A stretch of 64,000 nucleotides of DNA from contig JAICLL010000009.1 of assembly GCA_025927475.1 (NCBI GenBank), forward strand, positions 1 to 64,000, given 5' to 3'. Source of the stretch: Pirellulales bacterium (GTDB taxonomy: Bacteria > Planctomycetota > Planctomycetia > Pirellulales > JAICIG01). The notes under the pieces are model-generated. The model was not told where the DNA came from. It made no database searches and saw nothing but the letters and a program-made list of their open reading frames with translations. Positions 40,681-50,800 of this stretch are shown here, piece after piece. The translations under genes were made by a program, and so were the position numbers. Each line of letters begins with the position of its first letter. Position 1 is the stretch's first letter.

Positions 40681-41757
40681 GTGAGCCGTTCCTTTCTTTT
40701 TCTCACTTGTCAGGTCGGCGCCGAAGGAGCGATCAAGCGAGAGCTGGCACGGCTCTGGCCTGAGTTCCGCTTTGCTTACTCGCGGCCGGGCTTTCTGACG
40801 TTCAAGCTGCCCGCCGACACGGCATTGGCCGACGATTTCGATTTGCACAGCATCTTTGCTCGGAGCTACGGCTTTTCGATCGACAAAGCGCGTGGCTCGA
40901 CGACCGACGAGCTGGTGGCCGCGGCGCTGCGGTTGATCTCCGGAAGAGGCTTCGATCGGCTGCACGTTTTCCAGCGCGACACCGCCGCGCCCGGCGATCA
41001 TGACTTTGAACCGGGGTTTAGCTCATCATCGCGCGAGGCCGAGGCGGCCCTGCGCCGCGCGTGGGCATTGCAGATGCTGGCGCCGCCGCCGGAACGCCGC
41101 CTGGCTGCGCCTGGCGAAACGGTGCTCGACTGCGTGTTGGTCGAGCCGAACGAGTGGTGGGTGGGTTGGCATCGCGCCCGCGGCTGGGCCTCGCGCCGGC
41201 CCGGCGGACTGAGCCGGCTGCGCCTGCCCCAAGACGCGGTCTCTCGCGCCTATCTCAAGATGGAAGAGGCACTGCGTTGGTCGCGTCTGCCGATCGCGCC
41301 AGGCCAACGCGCGGTCGAATTGGGCTGCTCGCCGGGCGGATCATGCCAGGCTTTGCTGCGGCGGCAACTGCACGTGACGGGCATCGATCCGGCGGAAATG
41401 CACCCGGCGGTGCTGGCCGAGCCGCATTTTACCCACGTGCGCAAGCGGGCGGCCGACGTGCGGCGGCGCGATTTCCGCGGCGTCGATTGGCTGCTGGCCG
41501 ACATGAACGTCGCACCCGCCTACACGCTCGACACCGTGGAGGCGATTGTCCGGCACCCCAGCGTCCGCGTGCGCGGGCTATTGCTGACGCTCAAGCTGAT
41601 CGATTGGAAGCTGGCCGAGGAAGTCCCGGTCTTTCTTGAACGCATCCGATCGTGGGGGTTTCCATACGTTCGCGCGCGGCAGTTGCAATACAACCGCCAG
41701 GAGTTTTGCGTCGCCGCGCTGCGCCGTCGCCCGCGACCGCCCAAGGCCATGCGATGA
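40681..41757 (+). CDS. RlmM-like 23S rRNA 2'-O-ribose methyltransferase
   Basis: The product is 358 aa with a GTG start. The N-terminal part (to about 170) resembles the THUMP-containing region of RlmM (FLTCQVGAEGAIKRELARLW, RPGFLTFKLP). The C-terminal Rossmann domain is FtsJ-like: AVELGCSPGGSCQALLRRQL (SAM site), DWLLADMNVAP and LLLTLKLIDWKLAEEV. The K-D-K-E catalytic set can be placed as AYLKMEEALR, LADMN, TLKLID and NRQEFCVAAL. In gamma-proteobacteria RlmM methylates C2498 of 23S rRNA; the target here is inferred. Confidence 0.85.
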   Translation: MSRSFLFLTCQVGAEGAIKRELARLWPEFRFAYSRPGFLTFKLPADTALADDFDLHSIFARSYGFSIDKARGSTTDELVAAALRLISGRGFDRLHVFQRDTAAPGDHDFEPGFSSSSREAEAALRRAWALQMLAPPPERRLAAPGETVLDCVLVEPNEWWVGWHRARGWASRRPGGLSRLRLPQDAVSRAYLKMEEALRWSRLPIAPGQRAVELGCSPGGSCQALLRRQLHVTGIDPAEMHPAVLAEPHFTHVRKRAADVRRRDFRGVDWLLADMNVAPAYTLDTVEAIVRHPSVRVRGLLLTLKLIDWKLAEEVPVFLERIRSWGFPYVRARQLQYNRQEFCVAALRRRPRPPKAMR

Positions 41758-41862
41758 ACGTTTCCACTGACGGTTGTCTTTTAGCTTCGAGTGGCCAGGC
41801 CAGGCCGTTCGACTTCGCTTCGTCATGGCTATCGCTGACGCCGACGTACAGGCGGCCGTCGT

Positions 41863-43617
41863 TCAAGAGACCAACAAACAGCGGATCGCGTCCGCCGCGG
41901 TCGTCGCCGATGAAAAATGCCATGCCGGGCGACGCCACTCGGTCTTGTAGCATTGTTTGAGGGTGTGTTCGGCCGCTGTTTGCGCCGGCTCGTCGGGCGG
42001 CGACAACTTGGCTTCCGGCCGGACCAGGTCGGGCAGGCTCGGCGGCTTGTCGCGGGACAGTCCGTCTGTCGCCGACATCACCGGTCCGGTGGCCGCGCGG
42101 ACCACACGAAAACCAGTGCTGTCGTCGGTTTCAGTTCGCGGCACTGGCCCGCTACGGATTGCCGAGTTGCAGCACAACGGAGGGTCGATGTACCAGCCTC
42201 CCCGCTTGATTTTCTGATCGCCCGCCGGCGGTCCGGCCGGATCGGTCTCCGGCGAATGCGAGTAATAATCAGCCGCGAACGTGTCGGCGCACAGCTCCCA
42301 CACGTTGCCATACATATCGTAAAGGCCGAATGCGTTAGGCTGCCTTCCGCCCACCGGCTGCCTTTTGCCGGTTTGGTTGGCCGCACACCACGCATAGCTG
42401 GCCAAGGGGTCGGGAGACGGGCCGAAGAACCACGGCCCGGTTGCTCCGCCGCGGCTGGCGTATTCCCATTGGGCCTCGGTCGGCAGAGAATACTCGGCTT
42501 GTTCCCGCTCGCTAAGCCAGCGACAAAAAACCTGGGCGTCATCCCAAGAAACATTGACTACCGGCAGGTCGTCGCCCTCGCCCAAACCATTCTCGCGCCA
42601 GTTGTATTCAGCCTTGCGTTCCAAGTTGCCTGACGCATCGCGCCCCATGCCGCCGCGGCCGTCGGTCTCGGCAGTGGTCCGATAACCGGTGGCCTCGACA
42701 AAGCGGCGAAATTGCCCAACCGTCACCTCATGGATGCCGACATAAAACGGCCGGCCCAGCCGGACGCGATGGCGCGGGCGCGAACGCACGACCGCCACTT
42801 GGTTCGGCAGCGATTGCCGCACGAGGTCGGTCGCAGAGAAGGCGTCGGCCTCCGCATCGCTCAGACCCATTTCAAACTCGCCAACGGGCAAATAACGCAG
42901 CCGCATGCCGATCGAGTTTTCGATCAAGCGCGGCAAATCGCCAGGCGAAACGCTTTCTTGAAGACTTGGGGCTGCGGCAGCGATCGAGGTGTTCTTGGCA
43001 GCAGCGCGCGGGCCGCGCGATTTTGCCGGCGTGTTGCCGCCCGCCACGCCTGTTCGATGCTCGTCCACCGAGGTACCGGACCACCGCACCACCGCCCAGG
43101 TTCCCAGTGCCAGCACGACGGCTCCCGCTGCCAACATGGACGGAAGCACCCACGCCGGCCGGCTCACGCGGCTGCGGCCGGCCGCCAACGGGGCGGAAGT
43201 GCGGATTTGCGGCACGGGCGTACCACCCGCCACCGCCGAGGGTCGGGCTTTGGGCAGCGCCTGGCTTGGCCGAACAGCGGAAGCTTGGGCTATACCGACG
43301 GAACTGGAGATTGCCGGCTCGGCGGAGGAAGTTGCCGCCTGCCGCTGTCGCAATTCGGCGTCATAGTTGGTTTTTCGCGCCGCATCGAGCAGGCACAGCT
43401 TGGCCTTCGACAGTTCGTTGAGAATTTTCTGAGAGAGCGCCGAGTTTTGCCCGGTCTGGTAGGTCCGCACATGGGCCATCCGTGCATCGGCGGCCGCTTC
43501 GATGACGTCGGGATCGTCTTCGAACAGTTCGATGGCCAGCAGCCGATAGTGGTTCGGCGGCTGATCTTTGGGCGGAATGCCCAACCACTTGCGATAAGGG
43601 TCAAAAGCTTCCGGCAT
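41863..43617 (-). CDS. J-like N-terminal domain plus transmembrane segment plus SUMF1/FGE-like domain
   Basis: The product is 584 aa. The N-terminal 85 residues (DPYRKWLGIPPKDQPPNHYR, LLAIELFEDDPDVIEAAADA, LNELSKAKLCLLDAARKTNY) form a helical J-like unit frequent in planctomycetes. A membrane helix follows at about 155-180 (VLPSMLAAGAVVLALGTWAV). The C-terminal SUMF1 (FGE-sulfatase) domain spans about 230-510 (YLPVGEFEMG, YVGIHEVTVGQFRRFVEATG, LPVVNVSWDDAQVFCRWLSE, LPTEAQWEYASRGGATGPWF, FGLYDMYGNVWELC, RGGWYIDPPLCCNSAIRSGP, STGFRVVRA). In true formylglycine enzymes two copper-binding cysteines sit in RGGSFLCHxSYCN; here the first position is Asp, so sulfatase activation is unlikely. It may be a regulatory or binding protein. 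Confidence 0.85.
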   Translation of the reverse strand: MPEAFDPYRKWLGIPPKDQPPNHYRLLAIELFEDDPDVIEAAADARMAHVRTYQTGQNSALSQKILNELSKAKLCLLDAARKTNYDAELRQRQAATSSAEPAISSSVGIAQASAVRPSQALPKARPSAVAGGTPVPQIRTSAPLAAGRSRVSRPAWVLPSMLAAGAVVLALGTWAVVRWSGTSVDEHRTGVAGGNTPAKSRGPRAAAKNTSIAAAAPSLQESVSPGDLPRLIENSIGMRLRYLPVGEFEMGLSDAEADAFSATDLVRQSLPNQVAVVRSRPRHRVRLGRPFYVGIHEVTVGQFRRFVEATGYRTTAETDGRGGMGRDASGNLERKAEYNWRENGLGEGDDLPVVNVSWDDAQVFCRWLSEREQAEYSLPTEAQWEYASRGGATGPWFFGPSPDPLASYAWCAANQTGKRQPVGGRQPNAFGLYDMYGNVWELCADTFAADYYSHSPETDPAGPPAGDQKIKRGGWYIDPPLCCNSAIRSGPVPRTETDDSTGFRVVRAATGPVMSATDGLSRDKPPSLPDLVRPEAKLSPPDEPAQTAAEHTLKQCYKTEWRRPAWHFSSATTAADAIRCLLVS

Positions 43618-43671
43618 GACGCTGAGTATACCCCTGCGCAGCCGCCGAGCAACAACGCGAGCGCGATTCGT

Positions 43672-44790
43672 TCATCGCTGGTCCAGCGGGCGCAGGGCGC
43701 GGCGCGGCGGGCCGGTATATTTCGAGCGGGGGCGAATCAGGCGGTTGTCGTCGAGTTGCTCGATGATGTGAGCGCTCCAGCCAGTTACCCGGCTGACGAC
43801 AAACAGCGGCGTGTAGAGCTCGACGGGCAAAGCGAGATAATGGTAGAGGCGTGCGCTAGGCCAATCCAGGTTGGGCGGCAGGTTCTTTTCTTGGCGGACG
43901 ACGGTTTCGATTACTTCGGCCGCGCGCTCCAGCTCTTCGTGGCCGCTTTCGCGGGCCAGCTCGCCGCAGAGCGTCTTGAGATACACGGCCCGCGGATCGC
44001 CCGTTTTGTAGACGCGATGGCCAAAACCCATAATCCGCCGCTTTTCGGCCAAGGCCTGGCGCACCCAGCTCTCGGCGTTTCGCTCTCCGCCTACCTCGCC
44101 GAGCACTTTCATCACGCGCTCGTTCGCGCCGCCGTGCAGCGGGCCTTTCAACGCGCCAATGGCCGCCGTCACTGCGGAATGCAAGTCGCTCAGCGTCGAG
44201 GCCACCACGCGCGCCGTGAACGTCGAGGCATTGAACTCATGCTCGGCGTAGAGGATGAGCGAAACATCCATCGCTTTGGCGGCCCGCGGCGCCGGCGGAC
44301 GGCCGGTGAGCATCCAAAGCAGATTGGCGGCCAGGCCCCGCTTGGGGTCGGGCGGCAGCGGTTCATTGCCACTGGCCAGCCGATGCCGGGCCGCCACAAC
44401 CATCGGCAGTTGAGCCAGCAGGCGCTCGGCCTTGCGGACGTTGGCGTCGTGGCTACTGTCGGGGATATCGGGGTCCCAATGGGCCAACATGCTGGCGCCG
44501 GTGCGCAGGGCGTCCATCATGGGCGTTGCGGGCGGCATGGCGCGCAGGGCGGCCACCATGCCCGGCGGCAATGGTCCGACCGCCGCTAGCCGTGCCTGAA
44601 AACGTTCGAGTTGGCCGGGGTCGGGCAATTCGCCGTGCAGCAGCAGGTGGGCCACCTCTTCAAAGGCGGTCTGCTCGGCCAGTTCTTCGACCGCGTAGCC
44701 GCGATATTGCAAGCCGCCGGCCAGCGTGCAAATGGCCGTTTCGCCGGCCACCACGCCCTCTAAGCCGGGCCGGTAGATTTCTTCGGTCAT
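43672..44790 (-). CDS. prpC: Citrate/2-methylcitrate synthase
   Basis: The product is 372 aa. Catalytic residues are in place: His in KGPLHGGANERVM, His in IMGFGHRVYKTGDPRAVYLK and Asp in LPPNLDWPSARLYHYLALPV. The start overlaps the stop of the methylisocitrate lyase gene (ATGA), so the two form an operon for propionyl-CoA breakdown by the methylcitrate cycle. Sequence alone does not exclude ordinary citrate synthase activity, but the prpB neighbour makes 2-methylcitrate synthase the better call. No prpD is in the window. Confidence 0.88.
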   Translation of the reverse strand: MTEEIYRPGLEGVVAGETAICTLAGGLQYRGYAVEELAEQTAFEEVAHLLLHGELPDPGQLERFQARLAAVGPLPPGMVAALRAMPPATPMMDALRTGASMLAHWDPDIPDSSHDANVRKAERLLAQLPMVVAARHRLASGNEPLPPDPKRGLAANLLWMLTGRPPAPRAAKAMDVSLILYAEHEFNASTFTARVVASTLSDLHSAVTAAIGALKGPLHGGANERVMKVLGEVGGERNAESWVRQALAEKRRIMGFGHRVYKTGDPRAVYLKTLCGELARESGHEELERAAEVIETVVRQEKNLPPNLDWPSARLYHYLALPVELYTPLFVVSRVTGWSAHIIEQLDDNRLIRPRSKYTGPPRRALRPLDQR

Positions 44791-45719
44791 CGTTCGTCCT
44801 CGCTATCGCCAGAGCCGTCGGCAAAGCCCCAGCTCGCGCCGTCGCCCGGCGAGACGTGAGTCGCTCGGTCGCGGGCTTCATATTCATCGTAGCGCAGCAG
44901 CTCATACAGCTCTTGCCGCGTCTGCATCACATCGAGCAAATCGCGTTGCGTGCCCTGATCGGCAATCATGGCCAGCGCGGCTTCGGCGCCTTTCATCGCC
45001 GCGCGCAGCAGCGTCACCGGAAACAGCACAGCCGCATAGCCCAGTTCGGCCAGTTCGTCGAGCGTGAGCAGCGGGCTTTTGCCGAATTCGGTCATGTTGG
45101 CCACCAATGGGGCCTCGATGGCCTCGGCAAACCGTTCAAATTCATCGCGATCGACCAGGGCTTCGGGGAAGATCCAGTCGGCGCCGGCATCGAGATACTG
45201 CTGGGCTCGATCGACCGCCTGCGAAAACCCCTCGACGCCGCGGGCGTCGGTCCGAGCAATCAATACCAGGTCGGGGTTGCCTCGGGCGGCGAGAGCGGCC
45301 CGCAGCTTTTCGCACATTTCATCAGCGCTCACCAGACTCTTGCCCGACAGGTGCCCGCAACGCTTGGGAAGCCGCTGATCTTCCAGTTGAATGGCGGCGG
45401 CGCCGGCGGCTTCGAGTTCGCGGATGGTCCGTTCGACGTTGACCGCCTCGCCGAAGCCGGTGTCGGCATCGACCAGCAGCGGAATCTCGACGCTGCGGGC
45501 GATCCGCCGCGTGTGCTCGGTGAGTTCTGAGAGCGTGAACAGGCCGACGTCGGGCAGGGCCAGCTCGCCCGCCGAGAACGCCGCGCCGGAGAGATAGGCC
45601 GCATCGAAACCGGCATCTTCGATCATGCGGGCCGACAGCGCGTTGAACGCGCCGGGAATGGCAATGGTCGCATCGGCGACCGCCTCACGCAACGCCCGTC
45701 CCGGTGTGGTTTTGGCCAT
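44787..45719 (-). CDS. prpB: 2-methylisocitrate lyase
   Basis: The product is 310 aa. It has the isocitrate lyase/PEP mutase fold with PGAFNALSARMIEDAGFDAA, LLVDADTGFGEAVNVERTIR, IQLEDQRLPKRCGHLSGKSL (the KRCGH catalytic loop) and LIARTDARGVEGFSQAVDRA. It should cleave 2-methylisocitrate to pyruvate and succinate. It is the promoter-proximal gene of the prpBC pair; the C-terminal tail (SPGDGASWGFADGSGDSEDE) is acidic and probably flexible. The start is 90 bases from a divergent membrane-protein gene. Confidence 0.92.
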   Translation of the reverse strand: MAKTTPGRALREAVADATIAIPGAFNALSARMIEDAGFDAAYLSGAAFSAGELALPDVGLFTLSELTEHTRRIARSVEIPLLVDADTGFGEAVNVERTIRELEAAGAAAIQLEDQRLPKRCGHLSGKSLVSADEMCEKLRAALAARGNPDLVLIARTDARGVEGFSQAVDRAQQYLDAGADWIFPEALVDRDEFERFAEAIEAPLVANMTEFGKSPLLTLDELAELGYAAVLFPVTLLRAAMKGAEAALAMIADQGTQRDLLDVMQTRQELYELLRYDEYEARDRATHVSPGDGASWGFADGSGDSEDER

Positions 45720-45809
45720 GACGGATCCTTGTCGCCTCTGGATGTATCAACTCGACCGCCGATGGGCTTTGGTTACAATGGCCGCGAAACGTCCAGCCGC
45801 CAGTCACGC

Positions 45810-47423
45810 ATGTCCATCGCCACTACGTCCGTCGATAGTCTAGGGCCGCCGGGGCCGCCTGTCCACGCACGGTGGCTGCTGGTGGTCGAAGTGGTGGCGA
45901 TCTTTTTGGTGTTTGCCGCGCAGGCCGGCTGGCCCGTGCCCGATGTCAACGAGCCGCATTATCTGGGCAAGGCCCGCCACTATTGGAACCCTGCCTGGGC
46001 GCCGCATGACTTTTTTTTCGAGTCGGCCGACACGCACCTGCTGTTTTACGTCGCCTGCGGATGGCTGACGCGCTGCCTCACGCTGCCGCAATTCGCCTGG
46101 TGCGGGCGGCTGATCACGTGGTTCCTGTTGGCGTGGGCCTGGCGGCGGTTGAGCTGGCGGCTAGCGCCGCGGCATGGCTGGGCGGTGGTGACCGCGCTGA
46201 TGTTCCTGGCGCTCAACGTCGGCTGTCAATTGGCTGGCGAATGGGTGGTCGGCGGGTTCGAGGCCAAGGGGTTGGCCTATGTGCTGGTGTTTACCGCGCT
46301 GCATGCGTACTTGAACGGCCGGTGGAACACCGCACTGGTGTGGGCGGGGGCGGCGTCGGCGGTGCACGTGCTGGTCGGCGGCTGGTTCGCCGTGGCCCTT
46401 GGCTTGTGTTGGCTGATGTCGGCAGACCGCCCGCCGCTGCGCCGGTTGTGGCCGGGATTGCTGGGCGGCTTCGCTCTGTCGCTGGTGGGCGTTTGGCCGG
46501 CGTTGGCATTGAATCGTGGTGTCGAGCCTCAGACCATCGTCGAAGCCAACGACATTTATGTGTTTGGCCGTTTGCGCCATCATCTCTTGCCACAGGCTTT
46601 TGGTTGGGCCGCATTGGCGCGGTATCTGGCGATGCTGATCGGCTGGTTGGTGGCGGTTCGGGTGACCTCAATCATCGGCAGGCAAAGCCCTGGGTGGCGT
46701 TCCGATCTGGATGACCCTGAAGGCCCGCTTGAGCGGTTGCGGCGGTTGGTGGCGGCAACGTTGGCCATTTCGCTGGCCGGGCTGGTGATTGCGGTGGCGA
46801 CCGCCGAACGGCCCGAACGGGCAGCGGCGTTATTGCGATACTATTGGTTCCGATTGGGCGACGTGATGCCGCCGCTGGGAATCGCGCTTTCAGCGGGAGC
46901 ATGCGGAGCGCGGCTGGCTCGCGGCCGCGGCCTTGGGTTGGCCGGTTGCATTGCGATCGCGCTAGTGTTGGCTGCCGCCAGCCGCCAGGAATATGCGATT
47001 TCCGGCTTGTTCCGGCATGTGCCCCGCGGCGACCGGCCGCCGAAAGTGGTCGATTATGCCGATTGGCGCGACGCCTGTGCGTGGATTTCGCGGCACACGC
47101 CCGACGACGCTTTGGTGATCACGCCGCGGACCGCCCAAACCTTCACTTGGTATGCGGGGCGGGGCGAGGTGGCGAGCTGGAAAGATTTGCCGCAAGACGC
47201 AGCCGCCATTGTCGAGTGGTGGCGGAGGTTGGAAGAGATTCATGGCACGCGGCTGCCCGAGGTGCGGGGGCGCTGGCACGAATCGCTCACCGAGCTGCCA
47301 GCCGCTCGTTTACGCCGGCTGGCTGAGAAGTACGGCGCGGGCTATCTGCTGACCGAAGCCGGCCCCCGGCTGCCGTTGCCGCGGGTTTACTCGAATCACT
47401 CGTACGCGGTGTACCAGTTTTAG
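45810..47423 (+). CDS. Polytopic membrane protein, DUF6798-like
   Basis: The product is 537 aa from the ATG at 45810 (the frame extends upstream but into the prpB promoter region). There are about ten to twelve hydrophobic segments. The periplasmic first loop has PDVNEPHYLGKARHYWNPAW and FFFESADTHLLFYVACGWLT, and a central segment GEWVVGGFEAKGLAYVLVFT. The C-terminal soluble domain (about 425-537) includes YADWRDACAWISRHTPDDAL and VITPRTAQTFTWYAGRGEVA. The layout matches planctomycete proteins annotated with DUF6798, from memory. A GT-C-like membrane transferase is possible; no motif proves it. Confidence 0.7.
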   Translation: MSIATTSVDSLGPPGPPVHARWLLVVEVVAIFLVFAAQAGWPVPDVNEPHYLGKARHYWNPAWAPHDFFFESADTHLLFYVACGWLTRCLTLPQFAWCGRLITWFLLAWAWRRLSWRLAPRHGWAVVTALMFLALNVGCQLAGEWVVGGFEAKGLAYVLVFTALHAYLNGRWNTALVWAGAASAVHVLVGGWFAVALGLCWLMSADRPPLRRLWPGLLGGFALSLVGVWPALALNRGVEPQTIVEANDIYVFGRLRHHLLPQAFGWAALARYLAMLIGWLVAVRVTSIIGRQSPGWRSDLDDPEGPLERLRRLVAATLAISLAGLVIAVATAERPERAAALLRYYWFRLGDVMPPLGIALSAGACGARLARGRGLGLAGCIAIALVLAAASRQEYAISGLFRHVPRGDRPPKVVDYADWRDACAWISRHTPDDALVITPRTAQTFTWYAGRGEVASWKDLPQDAAAIVEWWRRLEEIHGTRLPEVRGRWHESLTELPAARLRRLAEKYGAGYLLTEAGPRLPLPRVYSNHSYAVYQF

Positions 47424-47815
47424 CCGGTATTCGAGGGTTTGAGTTGGGCATGCCTAGGGCGGCAGTGCCAAATGCCGCTTGACCGTTTCGGCGGCGGAAA
47501 ATCCCCTACCTTGCAATTTCCTTGACTTCGCCGCAGGCGGAGATTTAATGGAACTTAGCTCTTCCGGAACAGTTGTGCGCGTTGGTCCACCTCTCGGGCA
47601 AGCAAGCGCCTTAAGGCGCTCGGGTGGCACGTCAGCCATCGCGCGTAACCAGCCATCGGCAAGAGTGGCAACCACGGGCCAGGGCAAAATGGGGTATCTG
47701 GGCGGTTTTTGTGTTGCGGATGGTTTTGCCGGAATGGAAAATTAGGGTTCGTCCGGGACCGCAACCTCGCCCGCCGCGCCGTGGTTTTTTTGAGTCGTTT
47801 CTAGGAGAATAGTCC
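47424..47815. other. Leader region of the giant gene
   Basis: There is no supported gene in these 392 bases. It contains a palindrome GCGCCTTAAGGCGC at 47606-47619 and a good ribosome site AGGAGA at 47803-47808. A clear promoter is not seen. Confidence 0.5.
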
Positions 47816-50800
47816 ATGGGGATGTGGCGTTCGCTCCACCCTTTTCATACCTCTTCGTCTCCCTCGCGTCGTTCGGCACTCGGACGTCGGCGCTCGTCGC
47901 GCGCCGAGCGGCAGCGCCGTGCGCGGCGCGTGCGGTCGCTGGAGCGCTTTGAAGAGCGTTTCATGCTCAATGCCGGACCCGAGTTGATCTCGATTCTGGC
48001 CAACAACGGCGACGTGGTTTACGCGCCGTATACCGCGGGCCAAACGCCCAGCCTGCACACGGCCCCGCGCGAGCTCGACCTGCTCTTCAACCAAGGGACG
48101 AACCTCGATCCAACCACCCTGGGCGGAGTCCAACTGGTCAGCGCTGGCGCCGATGGCAAGCTCAACACAGCCGACGATGTGTCGCTTGAACCGGGCTTTG
48201 TGGGCATCGGCAACCTGCCCAATGAGCTGGTCGTCCGGTTTGCCCAATCGCTTCCCGACGATCTCTACCAGGTAACGCTGGTCGGCAAGGGTCCGCAGGC
48301 GCTGACCGACACCAATTCGCCGCCCGATTCGTTCAACAGCGGCAATCCGGCCCAGCCGAATTTGCAGATCGCGTTCAAGGTGGACGCCGGCCCGCACGTG
48401 CTGTCAGTCGTTCCCGAGCCGGTCCGCTTCAATCCGGCGACGGGCCTGTTGCAGCAAGCCAACAACGAGATCGACGTCTATTTCGACAAGGCGATCCAAT
48501 CGCTGCCGCAGCAGTTCGGGCAGCTCGATCCGCAGTTGTTCCAGCTTATCTACTCGGCGAACACGGCGACCACGGCCGACGACATTTCGTTCAACCCCAG
48601 TTCGGTCAGCTTCGACCGTGCGACGAACAAGGCCACGTTGATTTTCAGCACGCCACTGGAGGCCATCGGCAGCGGCTCCTTCCGGCTGCGCATCGGCGAC
48701 GACCAAAACGTGAGCGGCGACCGCGGCGTCATGACGCCCACCGTGGTCTCAATGCAGGAGCCGTCTGGCGGCACATTCACCACCGCCGCCACCGTTCCGT
48801 ACAACAACGGAAAGCTCGACCAGAACCCATTGCAAGACAATCAGGTGATTGTGTCGTCGCAGTTGGGGGCTGACGTGATCGACCCGGGGCTGCCTTTCCC
48901 CGGCGGCAACTCGGGGCCGGGCGTGCGAAATGTTCCCACGCAGCAGCACATCAACCTGAGCACGGCGGCGTTGTCTCCGCCCGCGCCGGGCGTGATTCCC
49001 ACGATCACCTACAATTTCCCCGACATTTATGGCAGCACGCAGGGCACCGGTCCCTTGCACAATGTCATTACGACCGCGGAAGAGTCGCTGACGCGCGAAA
49101 TCTTTCAGCTCTACAGCTACTATCTAGGAGTCCAGTTCCGCGAAGTCAGCAGCACGGAACTGGGCGCGGCCAATCTGGGCATTGTCACCGGCGTGACGCA
49201 GGCGGTGAGCCCCAATGCTCCTTCGTCGCTGGCGGCAGCCACGGGACAATCGACCTACGGCAACCAGCAGGGCTACCTGGCCGTGATGAACGCCAGCACG
49301 TTCAACAACCAAGCCACGCCATATGGCGGCGCTTGGTTTCAATCGGCCATGCAGCAAGTCGGTCGATTGCTGGGCTTGGGTGACGACGCCGAAGGCCCGC
49401 CGGGCACCATCATGGGCCTGGGATTGAACGACCCGGCCACCGGCCAACCCGCCGAGCCGGTTTTTCCGGGCAACGCCGACATTTTGCACGGGCAGTATCT
49501 CTATCGCCCGCTGAGCGACAACGTCGATCTGTATTCTTTCACGGTATCGACGCCGGGCCAGCTCAGTGCCGAGACGATCGCGCAGCGGCTCGTTTCGAGC
49601 GTCATCAATCTGCCGCAGACCGGTTCGGCGGCGGTGGGCAGCGCGGTGGTTGATGGCAGCACGTTCACCGTCAATGACGGCGTTCACGCGCCGGTCACGT
49701 TCGAATTTGCCGCCGATGGCCGCACCGTGACCGACGGCAACCTGGCGATCGCCTACCATTCGTCGGATGCGGCCTCGCAAGTGGCCGCCGATGTGGCGGC
49801 CGCCATTAACGCTGCGACCGCGACAGGCAGCCTTTCCACCCACGCCACCGTCAATGTCGACCAAGTGGTGCTCAGCGACTTGCCGAAGCTGACGGCCAGC
49901 GGCAACCAAGGTCAGGTGACTTATGGCCAGCAGCCGAGCCAGCTCAACAGCGTCTTGACGCTTTACAGCCAAACCAATGTCATTCAGGTGACCGATGCCG
50001 GCGTGAGCAAGTCGGGGCAGCCCAACGGCGTCGGCTCGGGGCTGTATGGCAGCACCTTTACGGTCAGTGACGGTGTACATCCCGCGGTGACGTTTCAGTA
50101 TGCCAGGCCCTGGGAGATCGACATCGCGGGCGGCGCCACCGGCAGCAGCGTCGTGGGCGACACCATCTCGGTGACGCAAGGCAGCACCACCAAGACCTTC
50201 GAGTTCACGCTCGGCGCGTTGGCCAACGGCGACCCGAACATTCCGATCGTGGTGGCCGCCACCGACGGGCCGGCGGTGCTGGCTACCAAGGTCGTCCAGG
50301 CCATCAATGGCGGCAGCGGCTTTTCGTCCCCCGGCCTGGCCAACGCTACCAGCGGCGGCGCCGTGCTCATCAGCCTCGCCACCAGCGACCAGTTTGTGAC
50401 GGTCTCGGGGTCGGGGCTGTCGTTGCAGGGGCCGGGAAACACGCAGGGATTGGTGCCCGTCGAGTTCGCCCCCACCGCGACCGCGCACGACGTGGCGGTG
50501 GCCATTTCCAACGCCGTCAATAGCAACGCGACTGCCAGCGGCTTGAACGCCACGGCCAGCGTACAGTTTGAACAAGTGGTGCTGGGCGGTCCGCTCACCG
50601 TTTCGTCCAGCGGCGGCGCAGGCCAGGTGGCCTACACCGTGCAACGACAAATCGTCTCGCGCAACGACGATTATTTCGGAAACGATTCGTTCCTGCGCAT
50701 GGACCTGGCGCCCGGCATCTACTATGTCGCGGTGACCAGCACCGGCAACACGCAGTTCGATCCGAACGTGGCGGGCAGCGGCTTCGGAGGTACGACGCAA

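Noticed and set aside
40473-40706. Small membrane protein between ribF and the RlmM-like gene
   Set aside because: One hydrophobic stretch exists, but it overlaps the RlmM-like start on the opposite strand and lacks a ribosome site.
42712-44589. Plus-strand open frame of 625 codons
   Set aside because: It is antisense to both the SUMF1-like and prpC genes, whose catalytic motifs are clear; its product has no family resemblance.
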